A DNA stretch of 64,000 nucleotides from Gnetum montanum (Eukaryota > Streptophyta > Gnetopsida > Gnetales > Gnetaceae). The number at the start of each line of letters is the position of its first letter. The stretch's first letter is position 1. The notes beneath the pieces are model-generated. The model was not told where the DNA came from. It was given only the letters and a program-made list of their open reading frames with translations, and did not search any database. The position numbers were made by a program, and so were the translations under genes. The stretch is taken from NCBI GenBank assembly GCA_015680685.1, contig MNCI01011145.1, forward strand, positions 1,117,780 to 1,181,779. The letters run 5' to 3'. Shown piece by piece: positions 1 to 10,629 of the stretch.

Positions 1-170
1 TTGCTCACGCTGACGCCAGTTACTCACACTGAGCTTGCTGACGCTGACGCCAGTTACTCACACTGAGCTTGCTCACGCTGACACTAGTTACTCACGCTGA
101 GATTGCTCACGCTGATACCAGTTACTCACGTTGAGCTTGTTCACGCTGAGATCACTCCACTCAGGTTAGG
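1..170 (+). repeat. CACGCTG-rich short tandem repeats, left edge of the Tat-like element
   Basis: The stretch is built from imperfect copies of a unit of about 17 bases around CTCACGCTGA and its variants (CACACTGA, CACGTTGA), joined by CAGTTACT or AGCTTG. It lies just upstream of the gag start, so it is probably the 5' LTR end or leader of the Tat-like element, cut by the window edge. The same core recurs at 5.7-6.2 and 6.5-6.7 kb and sparsely at 12.4-12.7 kb. I cannot place an LTR boundary or primer-binding site here. Confidence 0.6.
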
Positions 171-219
171 CTTACACACGCTATTTACATAAATTCAGCT
201 AGTCAAACTGGTTACATAC

Positions 220-2826
220 ATGGAAGCATCCCAGATCAACGCAACATTACCTATTTCTAACCTCAATGCTGAAATCTCAAATCTGATGACTGCAACTGAG
301 TCCATAGGTACCGTTGGAGAGATGAACCTTCAAGGGCCAACCCGTTGGTCACGTAGGTTATAAGGCAAAGACCCCGCCTATACAATTCTCACCCCGAAAC
401 AATACAACTTCATCTGTGTAAAGATCCAAGCTAACCTACCTACTGATCACGTGGAAATAGAAGCGAAACGACATTTTGAGCTCATCTATAAGGGGGGCCA
501 TAAATTTATCCCCTCAGCATACAATGTGATTCTCCTATCTGAATCTCATCATCAACTTATATCCTAACTCCTCATGGTAAGGAGTCAAACCTTGCGGCAA
601 TCCATCATAGAAACTCAAAATGAAGATGAAGAAGATAATTTTGCAGCTCAGTCGAAACACAGGGATTCATACCATACTCACAGTCCGCATACTTACCCAA
701 ATCTATTATTTCACCCTTTCACGGGAGAGACCATGTCTTTTCATACAGTTAAAAGCACTCAAGCACATGTGCCCCAACAGGAAGCGCCTACTCTTATTCC
801 CACTCTCCCTATGATCGATACTCAATTCAATGTACCCATCCCCACTACTCCTCCGGCTACCACATTATCTCCTCTCCTACAAGTACAACCCCAACAACCC
901 TCCTCTCAAACGAATGTAAGAGCGACTTTCCCACCCTAATTAATTGGGATGCCATCTGTGATACCCGCTTCCACATCTACACAATTCATCCCACGAGTGC
1001 AAGTTCATACTACACCCTTAGCTCCTCCAGTACAACATCAAGTACAAGGTCTCCCTTTGCAACCCACAGTTGGGAAATGGCCCATCCCAGTTGTCCAGTC
1101 ACAACAATCTGTCCCACAACCCCCAATTGGCCGATGTCCTACCCCTATCACTCAACAACAACAACCTACACCTTACGGTATGCCGCCCTTAGTCGAACCC
1201 TCTGTAAATGTTCCACAAGTACAACCTATGACCACTCAACTTTCTTCCTTTCTACCCACTATATAGCAGTCTAACTTGCACGACACTCAAACTAGCCAAC
1301 CCACTGCTCCACCAAGTGCCCAAGAATGGGCCGAAGCTAAAAAGATGATGCAAGACCTCACTGATGAGGTAAAATGCCTCAAAACTACTAACAATGAAGA
1401 GCTCAAAGTATTGGACTTTTACCAAGATGATCCTATTAGTTCTTCGGTACCACCATTGACCCTGCCCAAAGGAGTTTCTTTGCCTCAACTAACCAAGGAC
1501 AACGAGGAAGGAGACCACAACACCCATCTGGTCACATTTAGATTAGAATGTTTATTGCTTCAGGCTTGTCCCCATGCAATCTTGTGTGTGTTTGCCATGT
1601 CCCTCACTAGGAGAGCTTTAGACTAGTACTGAGCCTTGCCTCGTAACTCCATATCCTCTTTGAAGGATCTCTTACACCAGTTTGTTACCAGGTTCAAATA
1701 CAACCTAAAACCTGAAGCAACCTTGGACAACCTCATACAGGTAAAGCAAGCATTGCTTGAACCTGTACAAAAATTTATCCAAAGATGGAGTGCCACACTC
1801 AACGAACTTCACAAGCCAATCCCAAAAACATACCTCTTCACGATTCTTAAGGGAGCTATAAACAATTTTGTCAAGTCAAAACTGTACTATCTAAATGCAT
1901 GCACTCTAAGCCAAGATTTTGTATAGATTAAAAACATAGAAGAGGCAGCCCAAAATAGCCATGACCCTGCTTAATCAGCCTTGAAAAATTAACACACTAA
2001 GAAAGATAAAGAAAAGGCTAAAGAAACAGTAGTGGCAATAGCAGAGACTCAACTTACCAACATGGGACAGCAAGGTAGACCACCTACTGCTCCCGTTAAC
2101 TATGAGAGAACCGCTCCTGCACATACACCTAAATCATCTACCATGCAAGCTGCTAACATAGGTCATGCACGTACGTTTGAGAGGAAAGACCCTGCTCAGT
2201 ACACACCGCTCCCCATGAAGCCTTCCTAGTTGTTAGATCAACTTTTAAAGGCTGGGGCCATTAAACACAAACAACTATCTCCAGCAGCAGCTAAGAGACA
2301 TGACCGATTCTGTGAATTGGCCAAAAAACCAAGCTTGGAAACTCCAAATGAGCCTCCTATTCCAAGAGGCTTTAGATTAGATCGATTTTGTGAGTACCAC
2401 CAACAGAATGGGCATGGTATTGATTATTGTTTCACCCTCAAAAAAGACATACAACGTATGATTGATAGGGGTGAAATAACATTTGAAAATGCCAACCCTG
2501 TTAAACTACAGAATCAATCTATGGACGTGTACAAAGATCCCCTTAGTACTAAGGAAGGTCTTTACGTTATTAACATGATCCATGTTGGAAATGAGCAAGG
2601 TATGCCCACAAAACCTTTCGTGATTCAAGTTCCTCCTACAACATCAACATTATCCCCACAATATTCGTATTCCACATACAATCCACCTACACTTACAAAA
2701 CCATTTGTCATTCATGTACGCCCTGCCAATGCAAATCCAAATGTGCAACCGCCTACCCGGCCCACTCCCTTTGTGGTTCGAGTGCCACCTGTGGTTGCAA
2801 CCACGGAGGTACAACCACAAAACTGA
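220..2826 (+). pseudogene. Tat-like Ty3/gypsy gag, broken by in-frame stops
   Basis: This is the capsid/nucleocapsid region of a Tat-lineage element. One frame runs from an ATG at 220 to 2826, interrupted only by stop codons (near 361, 565, 937, 1264, 1624, 1924, 1972 and 2227), so decay was mainly by point mutation. A Pro/Gln/Thr-rich, probably disordered segment covers about 690-1330. A retrotransposon-gag-like region follows at about 1400-1930 (LLHQFVTRFKYNLKP and KFIQRWSATLNEL are typical). A zinc-knuckle-like segment at about 2380-2470 carries CEYHQQNGHGIDYC. Protease lies directly downstream in another frame. The family and order are clear; the upstream start is inferred from the absence of an earlier in-frame ATG. 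The product cannot be made intact. Confidence 0.85.
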
Positions 2827-2998
2827 CCAACTCCTCGTAATCAGGGTACCCAAACACCTTGATCCTCAACCTCCTATTCCTCAGTTGCAAAAGAAATCGA
2901 CCCCATTCGTTCTCAGGGTGCCTAAACACCTTGACACACAACCATCTCCAACTGTTCAACCGTAACTTTGACCCGCTCCATTCGTAATCTGAGTCCCA
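2600..2998 (+). repeat. Repeated proline-rich PFV-x-VP linker between gag and protease
   Basis: The translation holds six degenerate copies of a motif read as PFVIxVP or PFVxRVP followed by a Pro/Thr/Gln spacer: KPFVIQVPP, KPFVIHVRP, TPFVVRVPP, LLVIRVPKH, TPFVLRVPKH and APFVI-stop-VPK. The frame changes by one near 2826, between copies three and four, so the repeat also marks the break between the gag and protease frames. It looks like a flexible linker grown by local duplication. Confidence 0.7.
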
Positions 2999-4297
2999 AA
3001 ACAACCCGATGTTCAAGCTCCGACAGTTCCCGCACGACCTTCGTGAGAGCACCTCGCCAATAGACTTACTAGGCAATGGTTGGAAAAAGAAGGTCAAAGT
3101 CTTGAATTGGAGCCACCGAAACCCACTCCCTTAAACACTGTACCTATGGCTCCGGCAACTGATGAGCTAAGCATGAGTCACGAAAGAAAAAGATTAGGGA
3201 TGCTAGATATGTCGAACCCAACCGTCACATTAGACCACACGAAGACCATTCCACAAGAGATACAATTGCTGGGTCCAATGGACCAAGTCTCAACTAGCAA
3301 GACTATACCAAACAACAAAGACTTGGCTAGTGCCCTAACTTAGGTCACACAGGCGCTTAAACAGAAAAACACATCTTTGAGCTTGTATGATCTAATGATG
3401 ACTTCTCAAGTTCATTGTGAAGCCTTAGTACGCATGTTAACATTGATCCTGGTCAGTGAAGACTTGCCTACAAATGAACCTTCCATTCATGCGGTAATGT
3501 CTCCATATCAAGGATCAAGAGCTACATTACTAAGCTTTAATGTGAATAATATAAAAAAAGATGAAAAAATAGGAAAAGTCACCACTACACCCATGTTCAT
3601 AACTATACAAGTAAATCAATTTAAGATACACAGGGTGCATGTAGATGATGGAGAAACCACGAATGTAGTACCGTACCCTATCATCGAATAGTTAGGGCTA
3701 ACTGAACAAATCAAACCAACTTCCACGACATTCTTGAAATTGTTCAGTGGATCACGCATAGTTGTCAAAGGAACATTAACTTTGGACTTCATAACAGGGG
3801 ACCGGTTCCCCACGTTAGCTGAATTTGTGGTTGTAGATGAGATGCCTGGATTTAACTTGATATTGGGATGACCATGGTTAGCTGAATTAATAGCGGTATC
3901 CTCACCCATCCACCAAGAGATTCACTTACCCTATGAAGGTGGTGAAATCATTATACATGGTGATGCAGCTACATTCAACACCTCGGCACACGTAGGAACA
4001 AACCAAGGCTCAGAGGTCGAAATCGATAAGACTAAACAAGATGACATTACTCTCGAGCTTAAACAAGATGCCACACCCATTGAAAACCAAAGTGAGAACC
4101 AATCCCCAAACCGTGATCCCCTGGAAGATATGGAAACATCAGGACATGTTGACATAGGAGTTATTCCCCTAGACGTCGCATGGTCAGAATTACCGTTTAA
4201 TATAATTAGCGAAGGAGACACTGAATATACGATTACACCAACATGCCTAACAAACCATGTCAATCTGCTAAAATTAAGGAAACTACTTAACCATTAA
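2827..4297 (+). pseudogene. Tat-like aspartic protease region (gag-pro C-terminus), broken
   Basis: The protease processes the gag-pol polyprotein. The frame differs from gag by one base and ends at a TAA at 4295-4297. It contains the active-site strand at about 3630-3670, read as VHVDDGETTNVVPYP; the usual plant form is D-S/T/G-G with N-V-(L/I), so the family is recognisable but the triad is altered to D-D-G. The second signature, FNLILG-stop-PWL, lies at about 3850-3880, with a stop where Arg is normal. An acidic tail rich in Glu and Asp follows to 4297. In-frame stops lie near 2963, 2987, 3341, 3689 and 3869. The region between gag and the active site has no domain I recognise. Confidence 0.8.
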
Positions 4298-4405
4298 ATG
4301 ACTACTCGTCCGAAATGACGTTAAACTACTACTCGTCCGAAATGATGTTAAACTACAACTATCCGAAAAAGATGTTAAACTACCACATGTCCGCAATGAC
4401 ATAAA
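4298..4405 (+). repeat. About 30-bp tandem repeat directly after the protease stop
   Basis: Four imperfect copies of a unit read as CTCGTCCGAAATGACGTTAA plus ACTAC are arrayed head to tail immediately after the protease stop codon. A related form, GGCCCGAAATGGCCTTAAAC, appears at about 4480-4555. The same repeat type recurs just before RT (6955-7070) and just after integrase (10640-10960). Confidence 0.75.
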
Positions 4406-4936
4406 ACTAGCCATGGTTAGGAATGGCTAGTTTATTTTAAAAAAAAAAAACTCACTAAAACAGTTTAAATTTCTCTTGTTTTCTTGTGGCCTGAAATGGC
4501 CTTAAAATAGAACGCTGTTGCACACATGGCCCGAAATGGCCTTAAACTAAAACAAGTTACATTTCTGTTTCTTTAAAATTACATTCTTGTTTGTATGCAT
4601 AGTTGCACCCTTGCTTTACAAATTATTATTCCCCTTACATTTCTTCCACACCATTATCATTTCAGTTACATTCACACTTTAAAAAAACAAAAACAAAACA
4701 AACAAAAAAATCAAATCACAAAAAGAAATCATTCGTGTTTACACTTGTGTCTATCCAAAGTTTGGACAAAAAAAAAAAAACTTGAGCAACATAAAACACC
4801 AAAAAAAATGTGTAAATGTATAAATATATTAAATGTTAACATAGTATCATACATTTGTTTTCATGCAATCTATAAAAAAGAAAGAAACAACAAACTAACA
4901 AAGAAATGACAAGGTTCATAGGACCAACAAGTCAAA
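4406..4936. other. Noncoding A-rich spacer in the Tat-like element
   Basis: This gap between protease and RT holds poly(A) and poly(A/C) runs (4441-4450, 4680-4710, 4770-4800) and weak copies of the TGGCC...AAATGGCCTTAAA repeat. Short ORFs here are low-complexity and show no domain. Confidence 0.5.
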
Positions 4937-5029
4937 TCATGCACTAGTGTTAGGAGGGGGTTGGTCCCCAAAATCCTCTACGTCATCAGCTCCTGCTCTG
5001 CTAGGGCCAACCTCATCATCAACACGTCC
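4937..5029 (-). other. Possible antisense terminal exon (extra ORF of the Tat-like element)
   Basis: On the minus strand a good 3' splice acceptor (T-run then TGTGCAG, about 5030-5040) is followed by 31 codons ending in TGA at 4937-4939. The peptide is acidic and proline-tailed (segments RVDDEVGPSRAG, DDVEDFGDQPPPN). Tat-lineage elements are known to carry additional, sometimes antisense, ORFs between pro and RT or near their ends. This could be the last exon of one, but I find no upstream exon I can name. Chance is a real alternative. Confidence 0.3.
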
Positions 5030-5704
5030 CTGCACAAAAACAAAATCCTAGGTAAGTAAGTTAAAATTTGTACAACACACAAAGGAAAGTAACCATCAAC
5101 GAAACATAACTATATATCCCTTCATCAATTTGGAATTGTTGAAATACAGTGGTGACAGATTTCGGATACAAAACTGAGACTTATTTGAAAAAAGCATCGT
5201 TCCCTTAGGAGATACATAGATGGAGTGCACGCTGACAAACAAGTCTAGTCACCATTGGTCCTTATGTGTAGGGTACCGCTTATAACACGATCAGAACACA
5301 TGCATAATGGAGCTGGCCATGTTCAAACAAAAGAATATATATCGATAAGATGTAAACTTATTACATCTTATTACTGTTCCAACGCTAATAGGATCGTTAG
5401 TTCATTCGTGTACATGTGTTGGCCCACTATATATAAATTAAAATATATCAAAATACTACTGCACATGGTAGGGCCTTAAATGCACTAATTTGTTCATTAT
5501 ATTACTGATAACCTAGTTATATATCAGCTATCCATCACACGGTAAGGAGAAGATGGAATGCCACATTTAGCTACAAGTAATTCAGGGTAACAACACCTCA
5601 TGAATCAAGACAATACCATCATATCAACTTGAGGTATGAGATGCTGATCCAAATTGCAAGATTAAAGATCAACAATAATATCACCATATGCACTGCCAAG
5701 TAAG

Positions 5705-6180
5705 AGGCCTAACTCACGCTGGACAACCCAAACTGGAAAACTCACGCTGCAACAGAAACGAAGGTAACAACTTATACTCATGCTGCAAATGGTGGCTGAC
5801 TCACGCTGTAAATGGCAGCTGACTCACGTTGCAATACCTCGGATGCTGGTTATGGGAAATCTATTAGCACAAGCAGTGATTTGGTGTTTAAATACAACAC
5901 TTTGTATTTTAACCTTGGAGCGTCATTTTATAGGATAACCCATAAACACCGATAAAATTTTAGCACAAGTGTTGGTTACTGGTAGTGGAACAACAAGGTC
6001 GATTTTGGCTAAAGGCACTATTCACGTTACTCACGCTGCCTAGGGCACATTACTCACGTAGCCCAGGATAAGGAACTCATGCTAGGGCAATTCGTGCTGC
6101 CAAGGAAATTCACGCGCACACTAGAGCATCGCTCACGCTAACACTAGGCTAGCCCCCACTAACTCATGTTGAAGCCTGAT
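5705..6180 (+). repeat. CACGCTG-type dispersed short repeats, block 2
   Basis: Copies of CTCACGCTGCA, CTCACGCTAAC, TTACTCACG and CTCATGTTG variants are scattered with irregular 10-40 base spacing, ending near TTACTCAAACTGGTTGATT, which resembles the end of block 1 (GTCAAACTGGTTACAT near 202-217). This suggests the block is related to the sequence upstream of gag. Confidence 0.55.
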
Positions 6181-6539
6181 TACTCAAACTGGTTGATTCC
6201 CAAAGGGTAATCCCAAATGCGATTCAAAACAAAAACTCCTTGGAACACAGTGAAGGAATACAGAAAACGCTATCGTTGCTAGATAATTAAAATCACCCTT
6301 ATACACTAAAATACGGTGGTTCCCATAACTCAGATACTTCCACTCGTTGGTGTTATGTTGTGAAAAATTGAAAAGAAAAGAGGAAAGCAATAAACCTGCG
6401 TAGGGTTCCAACCCATGAAGAAACCCTTGGTTATGGAAGGCATTGCAGCAACTCCTTGCTCTCTTCCACAAACTCTAAGCTTGCCTGCCTCTTCCCCTTC
6501 CCCTATTCCAGCTTCCCCTTGCCCTTCATCCTACTTTGT

Positions 6540-6725
6540 TACTCACGCTGTTTCTGCCCTGTTACTCACGCTGCCGATCCCTCTTGCTCACGCTGCAAGT
6601 CTTCAAGTCTCTCACGCTGCTTAGAAGTCATGCTAGAGCACACGTTTACAGTTGCTCACGCTGATAGAAAATCCTCCAACTTACACTACCTTCTGTTCCC
6701 AAGCACTCATGCTGCTCGTTGCCTT
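6540..6725 (+). repeat. CACGCTG-type repeats, block 3
   Basis: At least six copies of (G/T)CTCACGCTG or close variants occur here, separated by unrelated 12-25 base spacers inside the putative intron. The short ORFs crossing it are repeat-driven and lack domains. Confidence 0.6.
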
Positions 6726-6949
6726 CATCAACTCACTCTGCATTGGTTGCTCACACTCGCATCTCACTTACCCCAATTGTTTACACATGGCACGTTTTAC
6801 CTCATTTATATCTTACTTATTTTATTTTGTCCTTGTGCCTTAAGGTAGCCATTTCTTTTATTTCTTGCATACATTTATTCATTCTCCTAAAGCAACTCAG
6901 ATGTTTTAAATCCAAGAAATTTATCTGCACAAAGCTCAAATTACACTTT

Positions 6950-7075
6950 GCCATGGTACGGCCTTAAACTACCACACTTTGGCCCAGTACGGCCTTAAAC
7001 TACCACACTATGGCCCGGTACGGCTTTAAAATACACACTATGGCCCGGTATGGCCTAAAACTGCCATTACATTCC
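6950..7075 (+). repeat. About 30-bp tandem repeat directly before RT
   Basis: Four imperfect copies of a unit read as TGGCCCGGTACGGCCTTAAA plus CTACCACACTA lie head to tail, ending about 80 bases before the RT start. The ...GG/CC...TTAAACTA core is shared with the array after protease. Confidence 0.75.
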
Positions 7076-7155
7076 ACAATTTTGTAAGACTAATCATGTG
7101 GAACTTAAACCTTCCTCATTAAGAAAATGTTGTTTAAATTGGCAGGAACAAGCAT

Positions 7156-8440
7156 ATGGATAGCAAGAACCTCTTTTCAACATTGTCTATCAATGGACCA
7201 CATGGGGCCATTCAACGAGAAGTCAACCTAGAATCTATTTATCTAGACTCATCATCAATTTGTGATAATTTCGTGGCATCCACTCAAGAAACATCAGACT
7301 ACTTTGAGGATATGACTAAAACTTTGGACTTAGAAGCCGACAACATCACTGAAGATCCCCTTGTTGAAGTCCCCATTACCATGTCTAGTGACGCGCTTAA
7401 AACATTAAAATTAAGTACTCTACTAAATCCTCAGATTGCCAATGACATTACACAAGTGCTAAAAAATAATATCAAAATTTTTGCTTGGTCGTATACCGAT
7501 ATGCTAGGATTGGATCCTCGCATCATCCAGCATAACATCATCCTCGATGAAAAACTTAGACCAGTAAAGCAAAAAGCACAAAAGGTTAGGCCTGAGGTAG
7601 CGTTGGCAGTTTGTAACGAAATCACGAAGCTCTATTAGGCTGGTTTCATCTAGGCTGGTGATTACGCCAATTGGGTATCCAACATTGTTGTAGTCCCTAA
7701 GAAGAACGGTAGCATTCGGAAATGTATTGACTTCCGTGACCTCAACATAGCCACCATAAAAGATGACTTCCAGCTACCTAGTATTGATCAACTCGTTGAA
7801 TCAACTGCCGGGCATGCGCTATTGTCCTTTATGGATGGATTCTCGGGATATAACCAAATTAGGATCAACCCAGAACACCAACTCAAGACGACCTTCATGA
7901 CACCTTGGGGCACGTTTTGTTATACAATGATGCCATTCGGTCTCAAAAACATGGGTGCCATGTATCAAAGGGAAATGACATATATATTTAGCAATTATAT
8001 GCTCGATTCACTCAATGATTATGTAGATGACATCATAGTCAAGTCCAAAACAACTAAACAACATGCAAAGCACCTAGACTTGGTACTCAAATGCTGTCTC
8101 GAATACAACCTTAGGCTTAACCCAAAGAAATGCATCTTTGGGGTAGGAAAATGCTTGACTTCATAGTCTCCGAAATAGGTATATGAGTCAACCCCGATAA
8201 GGTCAAAGCAATAACTTATATGCAACCGCCTAGGAACCTCATTGAATTATGTGATCTGCAAGGTAGATTTCAATTCATGAGATGCTTTATCACGAAGGTA
8301 ACTGATAAGTTGAAACCCATGCAACATTTACTGTGAAAGGACACCCATTTTTAATGGACTCAACCATGCCAAGAAGCCTTTGAAAACATAAAAATGGAGT
8401 TGGCTCAACCATCAATAGTTCACCCCCCTACAAAGCGATA
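7156..8440 (+). pseudogene. Tat-like reverse transcriptase, broken
   Basis: RNA-dependent DNA polymerase of a Ty3/gypsy element. The frame opens at an ATG at 7156 with about 160 residues of linker, then RT blocks in order: VVVPKKNGSIRKCIDFRDLN (about 7690-7750), LLSFMDGFSGYNQIRI (about 7820-7870), TTFMTPWGTFCYTMMPFGLK (about 7890-7950) and the catalytic NDYVDDIIVKS at about 8015-8047, with both aspartates kept. Stops occur at 7636 and 7651. Near 8150 the frame shifts, and the thumb/connection part continues in another frame to about 8440, with further stops. Integrase and two RNase H domains follow in the original frame. Lineage assignment rests on the downstream second RNase H. Confidence 0.9.
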
Positions 8441-9415
8441 AACCTTTTTACATCTATCTTGCCACATCTGATTCATCGATTGCATCCAGGCTTTGCCAAA
8501 AATGAGAAGATGGAGCCGAGATCCCCATTTACTATTTAAGCCATGCCTTAACTGTTTACGAAAAATGATATAATGATGTGGAGAGATCTTGTCTTGCCTT
8601 AGTATTTTCCTTAAAAAAGTGACGACACTATCTCTTCTGTAACCAAGTCTATATCATTTGCAAAGACAACGTGCTTCGAGCTATCACCAACAACATCTAT
8701 GAGTCAAGTAGGATAGCTAGATGGAAGGTAATGATTGCAGAGTTTGACCTGAATTATGTTGCTCAATCCTCCACTAAGGGTGAACCAATAGCCAACCAGT
8801 TGACCATGTCACCGACACAAGATCAAGCGACAATCAACCTTGAATTCCCTAACGAAGATATTAGCAGCATAGACGTAGTGCCCGATAATGACGATGCAAT
8901 CTTGTACTTTGACAAAGCATCCAAGTCTTGAGAAGGAAGTTCTACAACCATCATAACATATCCCTCGAAGGAAATTTTCCCCTTTGCCTATCGACTAAAC
9001 TTCCCTAGCACCAACAATATGGTGGAGTATGAAGGTCTTCTTAGAGGTCTTATAGCAGCATTAATTTTGGAAATCACACGTCTTGTAGTTCAAGGTGACT
9101 CATAGTTAGTAATCAATCAAGTCACAGAGATCTATGCATGCAAAGCTCCACATTTACAACCATACTGTGACCTGACTAAACACTTGCGAAGACAACTGAT
9201 CAACGTAGACGTGCAACACATTCCTAGGAATGAAAATACCATTGCCAACGCACTTGCCACACTAGCCTTGAACATGATACCTGAGATGTTCCATGCCTTA
9301 CCTAGTTCTATAAGAAATTGTGCCAAACCTATGATCAACGCACTCGATGAAATACCCATAGCGTCTGTCAGCACTACGCAAGCAATAGAGTGGTACGACA
9401 ACATAAAAAAGTACC
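8441..9415 (+). pseudogene. Tandem RNase H domains: gypsy-type then archaeal-type (Tat signature)
   Basis: Two RNase H-like domains lie in a row. The first (about 8441-8820) is the standard retroelement domain: FYIYLATSDSSIASRL, PIYYLSHALT, an RHYLF block and a later RIARWKVMIAEFDL stretch. The second (about 8890-9300) is of the archaeal/plant type: LYFDKASKS, then NMVEYEGLLRGLIAAL, LVVQGDS-stop-LVINQV and IPRNENTIANALATLAL. Tat-lineage elements are known to have acquired this second domain. The D, E and second D of the second domain are visible. Stop codons lie at about 8503, 8572, 8620, 8929 and 9103, so neither domain is translatable in full. A linker follows to about 9415. Confidence 0.85.
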
Positions 9416-10629
9416 TTATACGAGGTGAACCGCCACAACATCTGACGGGTGCTCAAAAGGATGCGGTGCGAAAATGCTCTAGGAAATATGCATTAATAGG
9501 AGACACCTTGTGTCGCTAGTCCTATGAAGGCATCTTGTTGATGTGTGTCAGTAGCATCGACGGTCAAAAAATTATGGAACAGGTTCACGGAGGACTGTGT
9601 AGAGGGCATATAGCATCCAAAGCAATGGCAACAAAAATTAGATGTTTGGGCTATTACTGGCCACACATGGAGTACGATTACTTCTCTAGGGTCAGGAAAT
9701 GCAACATTTGCCAAAGGCACAGTAACCTAATACACATGCCACCTAATGAGTTGCATACTATGCAGATCACATGGCCATTCCAAAAATGGGGATTAGACAT
9801 AATTAGGCCAATAACACCATCATCGTCAACAGGACATAGCTTCATCATCACAATGACTGAATACTTCACCAAATGGGTAGAAGCTATTCCCCTTAGGAAA
9901 ACCACATACAAACATGTTTGCAACTTCATATTGGAAAACATCGTAACCTGCTTTGGTATTCCAATGACCATAGTCACCAATAATGGGCCACAATTTAGTA
10001 GTGCAGATACTAAAAGCTTCTGTGAAAGCCTAGGTATTAAGCATTGATTTTTATCATCCTATTACCCACAGAGCAATGGTCAAGTGGAGTCTACGAATAA
10101 AAAAATCATCATGGTGCTTAAGAAAATGCTGAATTAAAGTAAGAGACGATGGCACGAGCTGTTAATCTATGCACTATGGGCATACTAAACAACGCATCAA
10201 ACGTCCATAGGTAAGACACCATATAGCCTGGTATATGGATCCGAAGCTGTGTTACCTTTGGAGTTACAGGTGCCCTCGCTGTAGATAACGCTCTCTAGCC
10301 TCCTTGATGAAAGCCAAAATAATGAACTATGCATCGCTGACCTTGACGCGGTGGAAGAAGAAAGGGTACGAATGCTTGATCATATCGAATGGTACCAGAG
10401 ACAACAATGACAATGTCATCAACATAATCTACATAAGCGGCTGATCAAGGAAGGTGACCTAGTTCTCAAGGTGGTCCGTGAACACTCAAAAAAATTCTCA
10501 GCCAACTGGGAAGGACCTTACTTAGTCACTAAAGCATATGATAATGGGGCATTCAAGCTCGCTGACATGGATGGAAATGAATTGGCAAATCCTACGAATC
10601 ATGTGTACTTGAAACCATTCTACATCTGA
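9416..10629 (+). pseudogene. Tat-like integrase, broken, with altered DDE residue
   Basis: Integrase inserts the cDNA copy into the genome. An HHCC zinc-binding N-terminus is visible at about 9585-9720 (VHGGLCRGH, then CNICQRH). The catalytic core begins WGLDIIRPITP (first Asp, about 9790). The second conserved Asp, normally in VTDNGPQF, is Asn here (VTNNGPQF, about 9973-9996). The Glu follows in NGQVESTNKKI (about 10075-10105). The C-terminal part reads EGDLVLKVVR and WEGPYLVTKAYDNGAFKLAD, ending at TGA 10627-10629. In-frame stops lie at about 9517, 10045, 10135, 10186, 10279 and 10408. No chromodomain is visible, as expected for Tat. Confidence 0.88.

Larger units (their letters stand above)
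5052..7145 (+). other. Putative intron between protease and RT (Ogre-like arrangement)
   Basis: A consensus donor, CCTAG followed by GTAAGTAAG, lies at 5047-5060. A consensus acceptor, TTTAAATTGGCAG followed by GAAC, ends at 7145, ten bases before the ATG that opens the RT frame. Ogre elements of the Tat lineage have an intron exactly between protease and RT that is removed to express pol. Here the protease frame already ends at 4297, about 750 bases before the donor, so splicing would not simply fuse the two frames in this degenerate copy. The 2.1 kb segment is noncoding and holds CACGCTG repeats. It could also contain a nested insertion. Confidence 0.45.

Noticed and set aside
1-170. CRISPR array
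   Set aside because: Repeats are short, imperfect and irregularly spaced, without constant-length unique spacers; the genome is a plant's.
4595-4909. 104-codon ORF between protease and RT
   Set aside because: Low-complexity A-rich sequence; no homologous blocks in known element proteins.
6184-6471. Intact 95-codon minus-strand ORF inside the putative intron
   Set aside because: No recognisable domain, no neighbouring exon I can link, and it lies next to repeat blocks; length is within chance for this region.
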